Positions 39,419 through 48,321 are shown, numbered from the stretch's first letter. The stretch is 64,000 nucleotides of DNA from Lactobacillus sp. YT155 (GCF_030504545.1 NZ_JAUKWP010000002.1:62001-126000); one strand, 5' to 3'. Notes: a model not told the origin generated them from the letters alone. Made by a program: numbers and translations.

Positions 39419-41110
39419 TTAATAATGCTTGGAGTTCTTATCTAGTTTCTCATAAAAGAAAATATAATTGCTTTCAGAATTTTTCTTGTGATTAGTTCCA
39501 AATTTGATTCCTCTAGATTTAGATTCTTTATAGATGTAGCCATTTAGTTCTTTAACTTGAGACTTTTCTATTATTGAACGCTCGTTATATACATCATAAT
39601 TTTTAATCTCTACATCCTCTTCTATTTTCTCATTAGTGGCTGCATTTCTATATTCAATATGAATATTTGTGATAAAACTTTGTATTTTTGTGTCAATATA
39701 TTCTCTTAGGCTATCGTCACTCGTGCAGGTCATATTAAAATATTCGGCATAAGGAACTGTAAATTTTGGATAAATATTAAATAAAGAAGCAAGCAAAAAG
39801 TCTGGATTCTTTTCATTATCAATTTGTTTTAATTCTTTTTCAACTAGATTAGCTAAAAATCTTTTAGTATCGTTATTTATATTACCATCAAATCTTAAAA
39901 AAATGTTATTTCTTTCAAATTCAATTTTTTCATTATCCACACTCATTGAAGTAAATATTTCTTGAAATTTTGGTTGAATTGTCCAATTTACATCTCTCCA
40001 AAAACTATAATCATCTATTTTTTTATCAAAAATAACACTAGGTAATAATATACTTTCGTTAATTATCCCATGTGAAGATCTATCTGAAAATCCTTTTTCT
40101 TTCAGTTCTTCTAAAAAAGAATCCTTTTTTGATAGTTCTGCAATGATAATTAATGACTCCTTATAGGTTATATATAAATTTTCACTTGATAAATCTCCTT
40201 GTTTATATAAATTATCCCAAAAATTTATTAAGAAAAGATAAAATCGATGGAGATAATTTTTAAAAAAATGATTTTTTATTCTATAAAAAATTTTTTTATA
40301 GAAACTCAGTTTATAATAACCAGGTATTATCCAATCATCAAGCATAGAAAAAATACCAATATTTAATTTTTCTAAAAACTCTTTTTTCTCACTTTTGTTC
40401 AGAGAATCAATCTTTGCAGATAAATATTTAAAATAATCATTATTATCAAAGTATAAGTATCTATGTAAGTAGTTCAAATATTGATGTTTGATTGCAATCC
40501 ATATAGCAATTTGATTTGTTCTTTCTATAATAATTCTACGTTCCTTACTGTCTTCTCTTATCTCATCATATCCCCATATTATGTTTAAAACTGTGTATGA
40601 TAAAACAATAAAGAAAGAAGAAAGCCACAAATTTAAAAGAAAACCTGTCTTAAAATATATATAAATTAGTGGCCCAAAAACAGTAACAATAAGATTGCCT
40701 CTAAAAAAACTTGTTTTTGAAAAAGTATTAAGCACAGTTATTCGTGGTGGTTCAACACTTAATGGATATCCAAAATAAGTTTCGCTTCCCTCTCTATTAC
40801 TACTTGTTTTCATAAATATTTGAGCTAAAACGAAAACAATTGTATATGATGATAAAAGCCCAAAAACCAAACTATAAAGTTCTTTTATACTTGGAATTTT
40901 TGAAAAAAAACTGCAAGATTGAAATACTGCAAATACTCCCACAAATAAAATCGAAAAAAATATATTTGACACTATTTTTATCAATTTTGATTTTCGGTTT
41001 TTTATCGCTCTTAAATAATATTTAAAAACAAATTTATTACTTGTCCATTCAATTATCGACAATATCAAAATTACAACAACTATATAAAAAGCCAATTGAT
41101 AATAATTCAT
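39419..41110 (-). CDS. Uncharacterised membrane protein next to a Pycsar-like pair
   Basis: 563 residues, family not recognised. Five predicted membrane helices lie in the first third (about 5-24, 46-66, 79-100, 139-153, 157-178). The remaining 385 residues are charged, rich in Lys, Glu, Asn and aromatic residues, and probably cytosolic; near residue 395 there is a run INNDTKRFLANLVEKELKQI but no catalytic motif I know. Very AT-rich codon use, like the two upstream genes and unlike the glycolytic neighbours. GGAG seven bases before the ATG. It lies 101 bases after the cyclase gene on the same strand with no terminator between, so it may be the third gene of the same operon. Confidence 0.8.
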   Translation of the reverse strand: MNYYQLAFYIVVVILILSIIEWTSNKFVFKYYLRAIKNRKSKLIKIVSNIFFSILFVGVFAVFQSCSFFSKIPSIKELYSLVFGLLSSYTIVFVLAQIFMKTSSNREGSETYFGYPLSVEPPRITVLNTFSKTSFFRGNLIVTVFGPLIYIYFKTGFLLNLWLSSFFIVLSYTVLNIIWGYDEIREDSKERRIIIERTNQIAIWIAIKHQYLNYLHRYLYFDNNDYFKYLSAKIDSLNKSEKKEFLEKLNIGIFSMLDDWIIPGYYKLSFYKKIFYRIKNHFFKNYLHRFYLFLINFWDNLYKQGDLSSENLYITYKESLIIIAELSKKDSFLEELKEKGFSDRSSHGIINESILLPSVIFDKKIDDYSFWRDVNWTIQPKFQEIFTSMSVDNEKIEFERNNIFLRFDGNINNDTKRFLANLVEKELKQIDNEKNPDFLLASLFNIYPKFTVPYAEYFNMTCTSDDSLREYIDTKIQSFITNIHIEYRNAATNEKIEEDVEIKNYDVYNERSIIEKSQVKELNGYIYKESKSRGIKFGTNHKKNSESNYIFFYEKLDKNSKHY

Positions 41111-41211
41111 AAATCATCTCCACATTCATTAAAAGTTTAAAACGTTATGCTAGTTTCCAGGTTCATCGCCACTTTAGCTTTGACCTTAACAATATTTATT
41201 TTAATAACTCT

Positions 41212-41940
41212 CTACAAATTTTTAATAAAATTATCAAAGGTAGTCACAAATACATTTCCATGATAAAAATCATTTGTCGCATTATAATTCCACCAATTCT
41301 TGAATTCAGAATTATCTTTAACACCGATATCTTTAATATTTGAATAGAACAAACTACTTACTGCAATTTCTTCTACTCCGTTTTTATTTGCAATATTCGC
41401 CAAATTTGCAGCATCAGCGACTCCATTCCCTATCCAAACTAAATTATTAATTCCAGTACCTTTTCTTCCAGCCTTTACAGCTAATGTTTTACTACATCCC
41501 AAACCAATTCCTGCTTTAACAGGTGGCAAATCTCTCTCCTCCAGACATTTATTTAGCATTCTCATATAAGTATTTATGTAGGCCGCACGAAAATATATGT
41601 CATATAGATCCTCTTTTAACGGACAAGAGTAAATTCCATATACGCAGTCGCCTCTAATTCCAATTTCTTTAAGTGATTTTTTACTAGTATCATTCTTAAT
41701 AATATCAATAATTTCCGACGTAAAGCCACGTATCATTTTTGCAACATCTACATCATCTTGCTCACTAAATATTTCTGTAGAGTTTCTTAAATCTACGAAT
41801 ATTGCACCTGTCCATGATTTATATCCATTATCATATGTGAATTCGTCATCCACGGGTAACTTCTTTACTTCTTGTACGTGATTGGTGTTGTCCAAAATTT
41901 CCTTTAGTCTATCAAGCCCGGCTTTATAATCATACATCAT
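41212..41940 (-). CDS. pycC: Class III-type nucleotidyl cyclase, Pycsar cyclase PycC-like
   Basis: 242-residue stand-alone cyclase with a class III (adenylate/guanylate cyclase) fold. Metal-binding Asp50 is in GAIFVDLRNST and Asp98 in GIRGDCVYGIY. VKAGIGLG and the segment VKAGRKGTGINNLVWIG near 155-171 are typical of the family, followed by NGVADAANLANIA where classical cyclases have VNxAxRL. Cyclases of this soluble, single-domain kind beside a DUF5706 membrane protein define Pycsar, in which cCMP or cUMP is made on phage infection. The nucleotide made cannot be read here. AAGGAG six bases before the ATG overlaps the effector stop, so the two are translationally linked. Confidence 0.85.
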   Translation of the reverse strand: MMYDYKAGLDRLKEILDNTNHVQEVKKLPVDDEFTYDNGYKSWTGAIFVDLRNSTEIFSEQDDVDVAKMIRGFTSEIIDIIKNDTSKKSLKEIGIRGDCVYGIYSCPLKEDLYDIYFRAAYINTYMRMLNKCLEERDLPPVKAGIGLGCSKTLAVKAGRKGTGINNLVWIGNGVADAANLANIANKNGVEEIAVSSLFYSNIKDIGVKDNSEFKNWWNYNATNDFYHGNVFVTTFDNFIKNL

Positions 41941-41950
41941 CGTTTTCTCC

Positions 41951-42502
41951 TTAAATTTTAGTAAAATATAAAATTCCCATAAGTACTACCACAGACACAA
42001 AACTGCATATAAATAGTGCTGTACCCCATTTAGTCAGTCGATATTTTAATGTGCAAATCTTTGAGTTTTCATATATTTGTATAAGGACATCATCAATATC
42101 GTTTTTAACTGTTGACTTCTTCACCATCTTACTAAATTCACTGAATTCATAATTTGAAATGGAATTGAAATAGTACAAAGATTTTTTAGCCTTTTTTTGT
42201 CCATTTCTTCTCTCCAATCGTGGATTGAGCTCCACAACAAAGCAAACAATTCCCCCTAAAAAAGATAATAAAACTATCAGAAGAATTATTCCCAATATGT
42301 AACTATAAACTTCATTTATAGAACTTATAGAAGCATACAGTTCTATAAATTGTTTTTTCGAAATACCAAATGTAATAATTGTAAGCAATAATCCAGAACC
42401 AGATAATAGTATTGCACTTTTATCATCACAAGACTTAATCCATTCTAGAATTCTATCTAATCTGTTTAGCAAATCTTTTTTTCTCTCCACATTAGACATC
42501 AT
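41951..42502 (-). CDS. pycTM: Pycsar effector PycTM-like membrane protein (DUF5706)
   Basis: 183 residues with three predicted membrane helices (about 29-46, 66-91, 158-180). The first helix begins LEWIKSCDDKSAILLSGSG, a form of the DUF5706 opening (EWIxxADxKAxILL). Between helices two and three is a cytosolic part with LYYFNSISNYEF and QIYENSKICTLKYRLTKWG, matching the conserved end of that family. In known Pycsar systems the effector binds cCMP or cUMP and damages the membrane, stopping phage growth. First gene of the operon, 10 bases before the cyclase. GGGAGA seven bases before the ATG. Confidence 0.85.
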   Translation of the reverse strand: MMSNVERKKDLLNRLDRILEWIKSCDDKSAILLSGSGLLLTIITFGISKKQFIELYASISSINEVYSYILGIILLIVLLSFLGGIVCFVVELNPRLERRNGQKKAKKSLYYFNSISNYEFSEFSKMVKKSTVKNDIDDVLIQIYENSKICTLKYRLTKWGTALFICSFVSVVVLMGILYFTKI

Positions 42503-42614
42503 TTACTTTCTCCCTACTTAATAGTTTTCGCATTACATTTAAAAATATACTCACTTAATAAAAGACAAGCCAAAATAGTGCAGCAACTTTTACTAATAAC
42601 TTTATCTATTTACC

Positions 42615-42638
42615 ATTATAATACAACGTTCGAACGTT
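42615..42638 (-). promoter_or_regulatory. Predicted promoter of the Pycsar-like operon with a 14-bp palindrome
   Basis: Minus strand -10 TATAAT (42615-42620). Four bases upstream of it is the perfect palindrome AACGTTCGAACGTT (42625-42638), where a spacer and part of a -35 should be. No good -35 is visible, which would fit a promoter that needs an activator or is covered by a repressor. The leader to the first gene would be about 105 bases. Confidence 0.5.
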
Positions 42639-42666
42639 TATTAACTCATGATCTAAATATCCATTC

Positions 42667-42702
42667 AAAAAACCATTCACAATCAGGTGAATGGTTTTTT
42701 TT
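42667..42702. terminator. Bidirectional terminator after hicB
   Basis: Stem AACCATTCAC / GGTGAATGGTT with a short loop, flanked by A6 and T8, directly after the hicB stop and before the Pycsar promoter. Confidence 0.85.
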
Positions 42703-43096
42703 ATATCTCAAGTTTTTTCTTAAGCGCTTCAGTGGCAACTCTAGAAACATTAATATTTTTTTCTCTAGCAAGGACACTCAAATATTCAGGCATGGTTATT
42801 GTTGTCCGAATGGTTTTTATATTTCGCGTACGCCATTTGGTCATATTAACATTTATATAAACTATCTTTTCATTATCTTTAATTTCCCAAGTTGTTGGAT
42901 CTTGAACCTCTGGATAAGCACTCTCCTCATTCAGAATCCTAGCTATTGCATCCTCAGCTTTATAGGCTGCATCTGAGAAAGTTTCTCCTCGAGTAATCAT
43001 ATTTTCAATATTGGGAGAAGTTACCACGTAATAAACTTCGTCATCAAGAATCTTAGCGATAATTACTGGATAGATTATAGTATCTCTTGTCTTCAT
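42701..43096 (-). CDS. HicB family antitoxin-like protein, without HicA
   Basis: 131 residues. N-terminal HicB-like fold: TIIYPVIIAKILDDEVYYVVTSPNIENMITRGETFSDAAYKAEDAIARIL, where family members have YxxxFxxxxDGxYxVxFPDxxGxxTxGxTxxEAxxxA. The C-terminal 45 residues (IRTTITMPEYLSVLAREKNINVSRVATEALKKKLE) look like a ribbon-helix-helix DNA-binding domain. The ATG at 43096 has GGAG nine bases upstream; an upstream TTG is not supported. A hicA toxin gene (about 60 codons) is not found on either side: 60 bases separate it from the adhesin and a terminator follows it. Single-gene unit. Confidence 0.8.
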   Translation of the reverse strand: MKTRDTIIYPVIIAKILDDEVYYVVTSPNIENMITRGETFSDAAYKAEDAIARILNEESAYPEVQDPTTWEIKDNEKIVYINVNMTKWRTRNIKTIRTTITMPEYLSVLAREKNINVSRVATEALKKKLEI

Positions 43097-43129
43097 AAAA
43101 ATAATCTCCAAGTGTTCTTTGATCTTATA

Positions 43130-43164
43130 ATATAAAAACGCCGTAAAATTACGACGTTTTATAT
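43130..43164. terminator. Terminator after the adhesin gene
   Basis: Near-perfect stem (ATATAAAACG with CGTTTTTATAT and CGTAA with TTACG inside), T-rich on both sides, 7 bases after the adhesin stop. Confidence 0.75.
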
Positions 43165-43170
43165 TGTTAC

Positions 43171-46100
43171 TTAGTCTTCTTTTCTACGATTCAATTTTGA
43201 TAATCCAAATATTGAAAGTAGTCCGACCCCAAGAATACTAAACATATTCCCTAGAATTCTTTCATCACCAGTTTGTGGTAATGCTTTTTTACCTTTTTTC
43301 ACAGTCTTAGTTGTTACCGTTGTCTTAGTTCCAGGCTTAGTTGGATCTTTAACTGCTGGGTCTGGATTTTTAACGTAGTTAAAACTAATTGTCTGTGGTT
43401 TTGAAGTGAATATACCTGTTAGAACTGTCTTAATTAGACCCTGTTTAAAGGTATATCCCTTAATTGCCATTGGTTCTGGAGTTACAAAGGTTTCGCCCAT
43501 GAAACCACTTAATACAATATCATCAGCAATCTTATTACCTTTTTCATCTACGTGTTGAATTGTTACATCAGCGGCTGGTGTCTTTTCCCATACTGCGTAA
43601 AGAGTAACAGTATCATTATTCTTCTTAGTCAATTCAGAAACTTCTTGACCATCTTGATATTCAACTTTGCCGTCGGCAGTTGTGCTCCAACCAGCAAATG
43701 TGTAGTTTTCCTTAGTAAAGGTATTAGTTGTTAGATTAACTTTACCGTTATCAATAACTGGTAAGTTAGCCATTGTTCCTTCTCCACCATTGGCATCAAA
43801 GGCAATTTCATAATTGATAGCTTTCACAGTTAGTTTAACAGTCTTAGTCTGTCCATCAGTTGCCTTAAGAACTACATTGTAGACACCTGGTGTTCCAAGG
43901 TCAGCAGCTGATAAGTCGGCTGAAACTGTTAAGGCTTTACCATCTCTGTCAGTAGCACTTCCACCGAAACTAGCTACTGTAGGTTTAGCATCGCCAACAT
44001 ACATTGAGAAGTCACTACCTTTAATACCTGTCTTATCTTCTTTGATAGTCAATTTAACTGTCTTAGATTGACCATCACTTGCTTTAAGGACAACATTGTA
44101 AGTACCTGGTTTCTTAAAGTCAATTCCAGTAAAGTCTGCAGTTACAGAGATTGCTTTACCAGTCTTATCAGTTGCGCTAGGTTGGAAACTGTCTACAGTT
44201 GGGGCTGCATCAGTATTGTACATTGTATAGTCTTTAGCAGAGATTGTTTGTTTGTTTTCTAAAACTGTTAATTTAACTGTCTTAGTTTGTCCATCGCTAG
44301 CCTTAAGAGTTACGTCGTAAGTACCAGCTTTGTCAAAGTTCACTACTGTGAAACCTGGTGTTACAGTAATTGTCTTACCATCAATATCAGTTGCTTTGGC
44401 TTTGAAATCACTTGCTGTTGGTATTGTGTCGCCAACATACATTGTGAAGTCACTGCCTTCGATAGTTCTTAAATCAGGTAGAACTTTTACAGTAACTGTT
44501 GTTGATTTACCACCATATGAATATGTGACACTATAACTGCCGGCTTTAGTTGTATCAACAGCATTGTTAGCTGGCAAGGTAACTTTATCAACTGTGACAT
44601 TGTTACCATCTTGATCTTTAGCAGAAACAAAGTTATCTTTTGGATCCCATTTGTCACCAACATAAATTGTTGAATCTTTTGCTTTGATTTCTGTTAAGTC
44701 AGCTTTCCAAACTGCGTAAAGCTTGAATTGACCATCTTTGACTGATGTTAAATTAATCACTTCTTCTTTGTCTTTATATTTTACACTTCCAGTAGGTGTT
44801 GTTGCCCAACCTTGGAAGATATAGCCGGAACGTGTAAATTTATTCTCGTTTAAATCATATAGAACGTCATATGTCATAGCTTGATCAGCCATGGTTCCGG
44901 TTCCACCGTTAGCATCAAAAGTGATTTTATAAGGATGATTCTTCCAAACAGCATACACTGTCTTATCAGTAATAAAGTCAATTTTTGACCCGTCGCTGAA
45001 GTTAGGAGTAGTAGCAAAGTCTGAAGTACTCCAACCTAAGAACTCATAACCAGTTTTTGTTGGTTTAGTTATAGCAGCTAAGTTCACTGTTTCACCAAAC
45101 TTGTAACTCTTAACAGTCTTATTAGATGTGACGGTATTGTTATCATCATAAGTAACATTGACACTTTTAGCTTCCCATACAGCTTGTAAGTTAACTTTTG
45201 AATTTGCACTACCTACAAAGAGAATAGTTTCACCTGGTTGATAGGTCTTAGAAGTATTAGCTTTATCTTGCCAACCTTTGAATGTATATCCAGGTAATGT
45301 TGGAATTTCATCAGATAGCTTGATTTGTCCGTTACCAAAAATATCTAATAAATCACTTTGAGCTGCCGGAATATTAGCTGCATGTTCAGTTCCAGCAGGT
45401 AGGAAACTTGGAAGATTCTCTTCATAGTTTACTTGAGCAACTTCGGTACTAAATGTAATTGACTCACTCTTAGCATTCAAAGTTGTTCCCGATCCCGCTT
45501 CTTTAGCTGAGTATTGGAATTGATTAATTGCTTTTTGATTATCAGCATTTGGAATTAAGAAATTCAAAATTGTATCAAGAGTTTCATTTGGTCCAACGAC
45601 CTTGCTTCCAAAATCAATGAAAACTGCTGTTACTTTAGACATATCAGCTGGCTTAGTTGTTGTAAAGCCATAAGAAGCAAGTTGAGCAGCTGTCCATCCT
45701 TGCAAATCAGTATCGTAATCAGGTAATGATGAAACTGCCTTAGTAGTGTAGTAAACTTTTGCACCTGCAGGAGCACTGTCTAATCCATCAAAAGCAACTT
45801 GACCAGTTGATCCACGGCCATCACTTGTTGAAGGAAGAATATTATATAAACGAGCACTCTTGAAGCTAGTATTACCTTCATTAGTGATGGTAGCCTTCAT
45901 TTGTGGCGAACCGCCTTTGTCAACTGCAAAGTTGGTTAGATTTGACCAGGCTTCACTACTGTTTTTACGACCCGCACTGGATCCATTCAACTTACTTGCA
46001 TATACAATGCTCACAGGTGTATTACCAACCGTACGACCATAATATGAATTAATCTTAGAATTGTCATATCCCATTTTTTGAGCTAAAGAATCGTCTAAAT

Positions 46101-48321
46101 TATTCGTTTCTTCAAGTAACTGAACAAATGATGGAATATTATGACTAGAAGTTACTGCTTTAATTGGATATGTTCCTACTGGAGCTCCAGCCTTAACTTT
46201 AAATTTAACTGGAATAGTAAATGAACGAGACAAGGCATTCTTATATCCAATACTACTTGCATTAAACTTGTAATAATTATAATCAGCATCTGCAGAAATT
46301 TGTGTGACTTTAACGGACCCAGGATAAGTATGGCCATTTTTCTCATCTACAAAGTCTTTATATGCAGAAGGATCTTGGAGCTCAAGAACTTTAGGAACTG
46401 CTACTACTACTTCTGGATTAGTCCAATCACCAATAGCACCGCTCGTATTGTATCCTTGAATCTGATAATCAACTATTTCACCAGGTTTTTTGTCAGTTGC
46501 ATTTCCACTGACGAATTGCGCACGTGCTCGAGTTGCGTGGTTAGGAGCATAATAAGTGGTGTACTCAGGCTGTTCAATGACGGTAGGTATTACTTTGCTT
46601 GAATCAGTCTCGTCATCATAATACTTAGTAGCACCCATTGGAAGCTTGTAACTTCTATCTTTATCAATAGTTGTTCCATCTGGCCACTTATTGCCACTCC
46701 AATTCTTGGCCCTGTAAGATACATATAAACCATTTAATGAGGACAGATTTCCTTCAGTTTTCCCATCAGTTCCCATTGGAATTGTATGAACCTTATCAAT
46801 ATACTCATTTGCAGTTAAGCTAGGCAAACTTGCATCAAAAGTACCCGTTTGAGGAGCATTCTCAACTGTACGAGTAACGCCTGTTAGAGCATTCTTAATT
46901 TCAAATTTAACTTTCCAATAAGTTGGCGTTACTTCATCGGATTCAGTAAGACCGTAAACTGTAAATTTATTGTAATTAAGTTTTTCTGAGCCTGTACTCT
47001 TTTGATAAACAACAAAGTCACTATTTTTAACATCTTTTTTCCCAACATTTTTAAAAGTAGTTCTATTTTGATAGTTGTAGGCTCCAAAAGCGCGAACCAA
47101 TGTACTAAAACTTGCAGTATCATTAGTATCTACAACGGAGTAGGTATTTCCATCCCCAGTTCCATGATTATCAAGTCCAGGATCTACATCAAAGTCAGAA
47201 CGTTCTTCTTTAGTGAAGTCCCTTGATCTATAAGCCACTTTTTCTTCACCATTTACTTTTGTATAAATCATTCCAGATTTAATATGGAAATTATCACCAT
47301 TTTTAATTGTACTTGGCATCGTAAAAGTTAGATTAAACATTGTATAGTTGTTATCTTTACTATTAGCATAATTCCAATTTTTGAAAGTAGATTTATCATC
47401 GGTAAGAGTACGATAATATCTGGTATATCCAACAGGAACATTGGTGTCTTCAGCTGACGTAACTCCATTCTTACTATAGTAGTTATTGTCCCCTGTAAAT
47501 GAAGTTCCAGTTGGGACTTCAATAAACAAGCGATTATCTTTTGATGTATCCAGTAAAGACCATAAATTTTTATTGTTAAAATAAACTACACCCATTTGGA
47601 TCTGTCCATCAATATACTTTGAACTACTTGGTAAAGCATAATTTAATTCTGTACTCATTCCATCAACGGCACTTGATTTGATTGTCTTGGCAGCTGACTC
47701 ACTAATGACACTATTGTCACTTGTGTCTTTTACAGTGGCTTGCAAATTATTCCAAATAATTTGGTTTGCAGGAATTTTGGCACTGTATTGAGTATTGAAT
47801 TTAAATCTTAAGTTTAGGGTTTCAACAGTAGGGGTTGATTCTTTCAAATGAATGATAAGTTTTTTGTTAGCTGTATCATTTTCATATGATGACACAATTG
47901 ATTTAGCATCTGGTGCGTCGGGTTGTACCAAGCTAAAGATTGGGTCAGTTGTTGAGAAGTTCTTAAAGACCGGATCACTTGAATTAGGATAAAATCCATA
48001 AGGTACTTCAATCACAGTCTTGTCAGAAATATTGTCTTTAATTGAAACTGCCAAGGCAATATTAATTTCAGTAGGTCCAACACCTGTCGTTGGATCAACA
48101 TACGTCTGAAACGTTGCCGGAGCATTTACACCAACAATTACAGAATTTGCAGCTTTTACTCCTCTATTTAATTTTGTTGCTAGGGGGTTTTGAATCTTTT
48201 GGGCGTTTGTTTGAGGTGCTTTTTCGTCTGAAATAGCCATTGCTGGTTCAACTGACATTGCGACAGTTGAAGACAGCAAAACTAATACGCCAAAAGCCGA
48301 AACTCGCGCTCTTTTTTTCAT
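43171..48321 (-). CDS. Large LPXTG-anchored surface adhesin with InlB-type, Ig-like and MucBP domains
   Basis: 1,716-residue cell-wall-anchored protein. Signal peptide at 1-30 (basic start, hydrophobic core, AMA-type cut). Residues about 50-960 are a long, repeat-poor beta-rich adhesive part with no family I can name. From about 965 come three InlB B-repeat/Listeria-Bacteroides units (GYTFKGW, GYEFLGW, GYIFQGW, each ending AVW), then four to five Ig-like units of about 70 residues with xxSDFTMYVGD (about 1208-1498), a fourth B-repeat (1500-1580), and a MucBP domain (VTIQHVDEKGNKI, 1581-1651). Sortase signal LPQTG is at 1681-1685 with a hydrophobic helix and RRKED tail. Likely binds host or food surfaces. 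Monocistronic, divergent from an XRE regulator. Confidence 0.93.
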   Translation of the reverse strand: MKKRARVSAFGVLVLLSSTVAMSVEPAMAISDEKAPQTNAQKIQNPLATKLNRGVKAANSVIVGVNAPATFQTYVDPTTGVGPTEINIALAVSIKDNISDKTVIEVPYGFYPNSSDPVFKNFSTTDPIFSLVQPDAPDAKSIVSSYENDTANKKLIIHLKESTPTVETLNLRFKFNTQYSAKIPANQIIWNNLQATVKDTSDNSVISESAAKTIKSSAVDGMSTELNYALPSSSKYIDGQIQMGVVYFNNKNLWSLLDTSKDNRLFIEVPTGTSFTGDNNYYSKNGVTSAEDTNVPVGYTRYYRTLTDDKSTFKNWNYANSKDNNYTMFNLTFTMPSTIKNGDNFHIKSGMIYTKVNGEEKVAYRSRDFTKEERSDFDVDPGLDNHGTGDGNTYSVVDTNDTASFSTLVRAFGAYNYQNRTTFKNVGKKDVKNSDFVVYQKSTGSEKLNYNKFTVYGLTESDEVTPTYWKVKFEIKNALTGVTRTVENAPQTGTFDASLPSLTANEYIDKVHTIPMGTDGKTEGNLSSLNGLYVSYRAKNWSGNKWPDGTTIDKDRSYKLPMGATKYYDDETDSSKVIPTVIEQPEYTTYYAPNHATRARAQFVSGNATDKKPGEIVDYQIQGYNTSGAIGDWTNPEVVVAVPKVLELQDPSAYKDFVDEKNGHTYPGSVKVTQISADADYNYYKFNASSIGYKNALSRSFTIPVKFKVKAGAPVGTYPIKAVTSSHNIPSFVQLLEETNNLDDSLAQKMGYDNSKINSYYGRTVGNTPVSIVYASKLNGSSAGRKNSSEAWSNLTNFAVDKGGSPQMKATITNEGNTSFKSARLYNILPSTSDGRGSTGQVAFDGLDSAPAGAKVYYTTKAVSSLPDYDTDLQGWTAAQLASYGFTTTKPADMSKVTAVFIDFGSKVVGPNETLDTILNFLIPNADNQKAINQFQYSAKEAGSGTTLNAKSESITFSTEVAQVNYEENLPSFLPAGTEHAANIPAAQSDLLDIFGNGQIKLSDEIPTLPGYTFKGWQDKANTSKTYQPGETILFVGSANSKVNLQAVWEAKSVNVTYDDNNTVTSNKTVKSYKFGETVNLAAITKPTKTGYEFLGWSTSDFATTPNFSDGSKIDFITDKTVYAVWKNHPYKITFDANGGTGTMADQAMTYDVLYDLNENKFTRSGYIFQGWATTPTGSVKYKDKEEVINLTSVKDGQFKLYAVWKADLTEIKAKDSTIYVGDKWDPKDNFVSAKDQDGNNVTVDKVTLPANNAVDTTKAGSYSVTYSYGGKSTTVTVKVLPDLRTIEGSDFTMYVGDTIPTASDFKAKATDIDGKTITVTPGFTVVNFDKAGTYDVTLKASDGQTKTVKLTVLENKQTISAKDYTMYNTDAAPTVDSFQPSATDKTGKAISVTADFTGIDFKKPGTYNVVLKASDGQSKTVKLTIKEDKTGIKGSDFSMYVGDAKPTVASFGGSATDRDGKALTVSADLSAADLGTPGVYNVVLKATDGQTKTVKLTVKAINYEIAFDANGGEGTMANLPVIDNGKVNLTTNTFTKENYTFAGWSTTADGKVEYQDGQEVSELTKKNNDTVTLYAVWEKTPAADVTIQHVDEKGNKIADDIVLSGFMGETFVTPEPMAIKGYTFKQGLIKTVLTGIFTSKPQTISFNYVKNPDPAVKDPTKPGTKTTVTTKTVKKGKKALPQTGDERILGNMFSILGVGLLSIFGLSKLNRRKED
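43830..44700 (-). repeat. Tandem Ig-like repeats inside the adhesin gene
   Basis: Four consecutive units of about 210 bases encode the pattern SDFTMYVGD...ATDxDGKxxTV...GTYDVTLKASDGQTKTVKLTV, preceded by a more divergent unit. The inner units are very similar at DNA level, so copy number may vary between strains. Confidence 0.85.

Noticed and set aside
41951..42502. CBASS effector assignment for the membrane protein
   Set aside because: The partner enzyme is a class III-type cyclase, not a CD-NTase, and the membrane protein looks like DUF5706, so Pycsar fits better.
39299..42700. Genomic island with att repeats at tRNA-Arg
   Set aside because: I looked for a copy of the tRNA 3' end near 42.6 and 48.8 kb and for an integrase and found neither, so no att sites are claimed.
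42503..42700. hicA toxin gene downstream of hicB
   Set aside because: No frame of about 60 codons with a HicA-like pattern fits; the gap holds a terminator and the Pycsar promoter region.
43830..44700. CRISPR array
   Set aside because: The regular spacing reflects coding Ig-like repeats of about 210 bases in one frame, not short repeats with unique spacers. No CRISPR array was seen elsewhere.
44068..46602. Several open frames on the plus strand inside the adhesin gene
   Set aside because: They are antisense shadows of the 1,716-residue gene, with Cys/Phe/Ser-rich translations and no ribosome binding sites.
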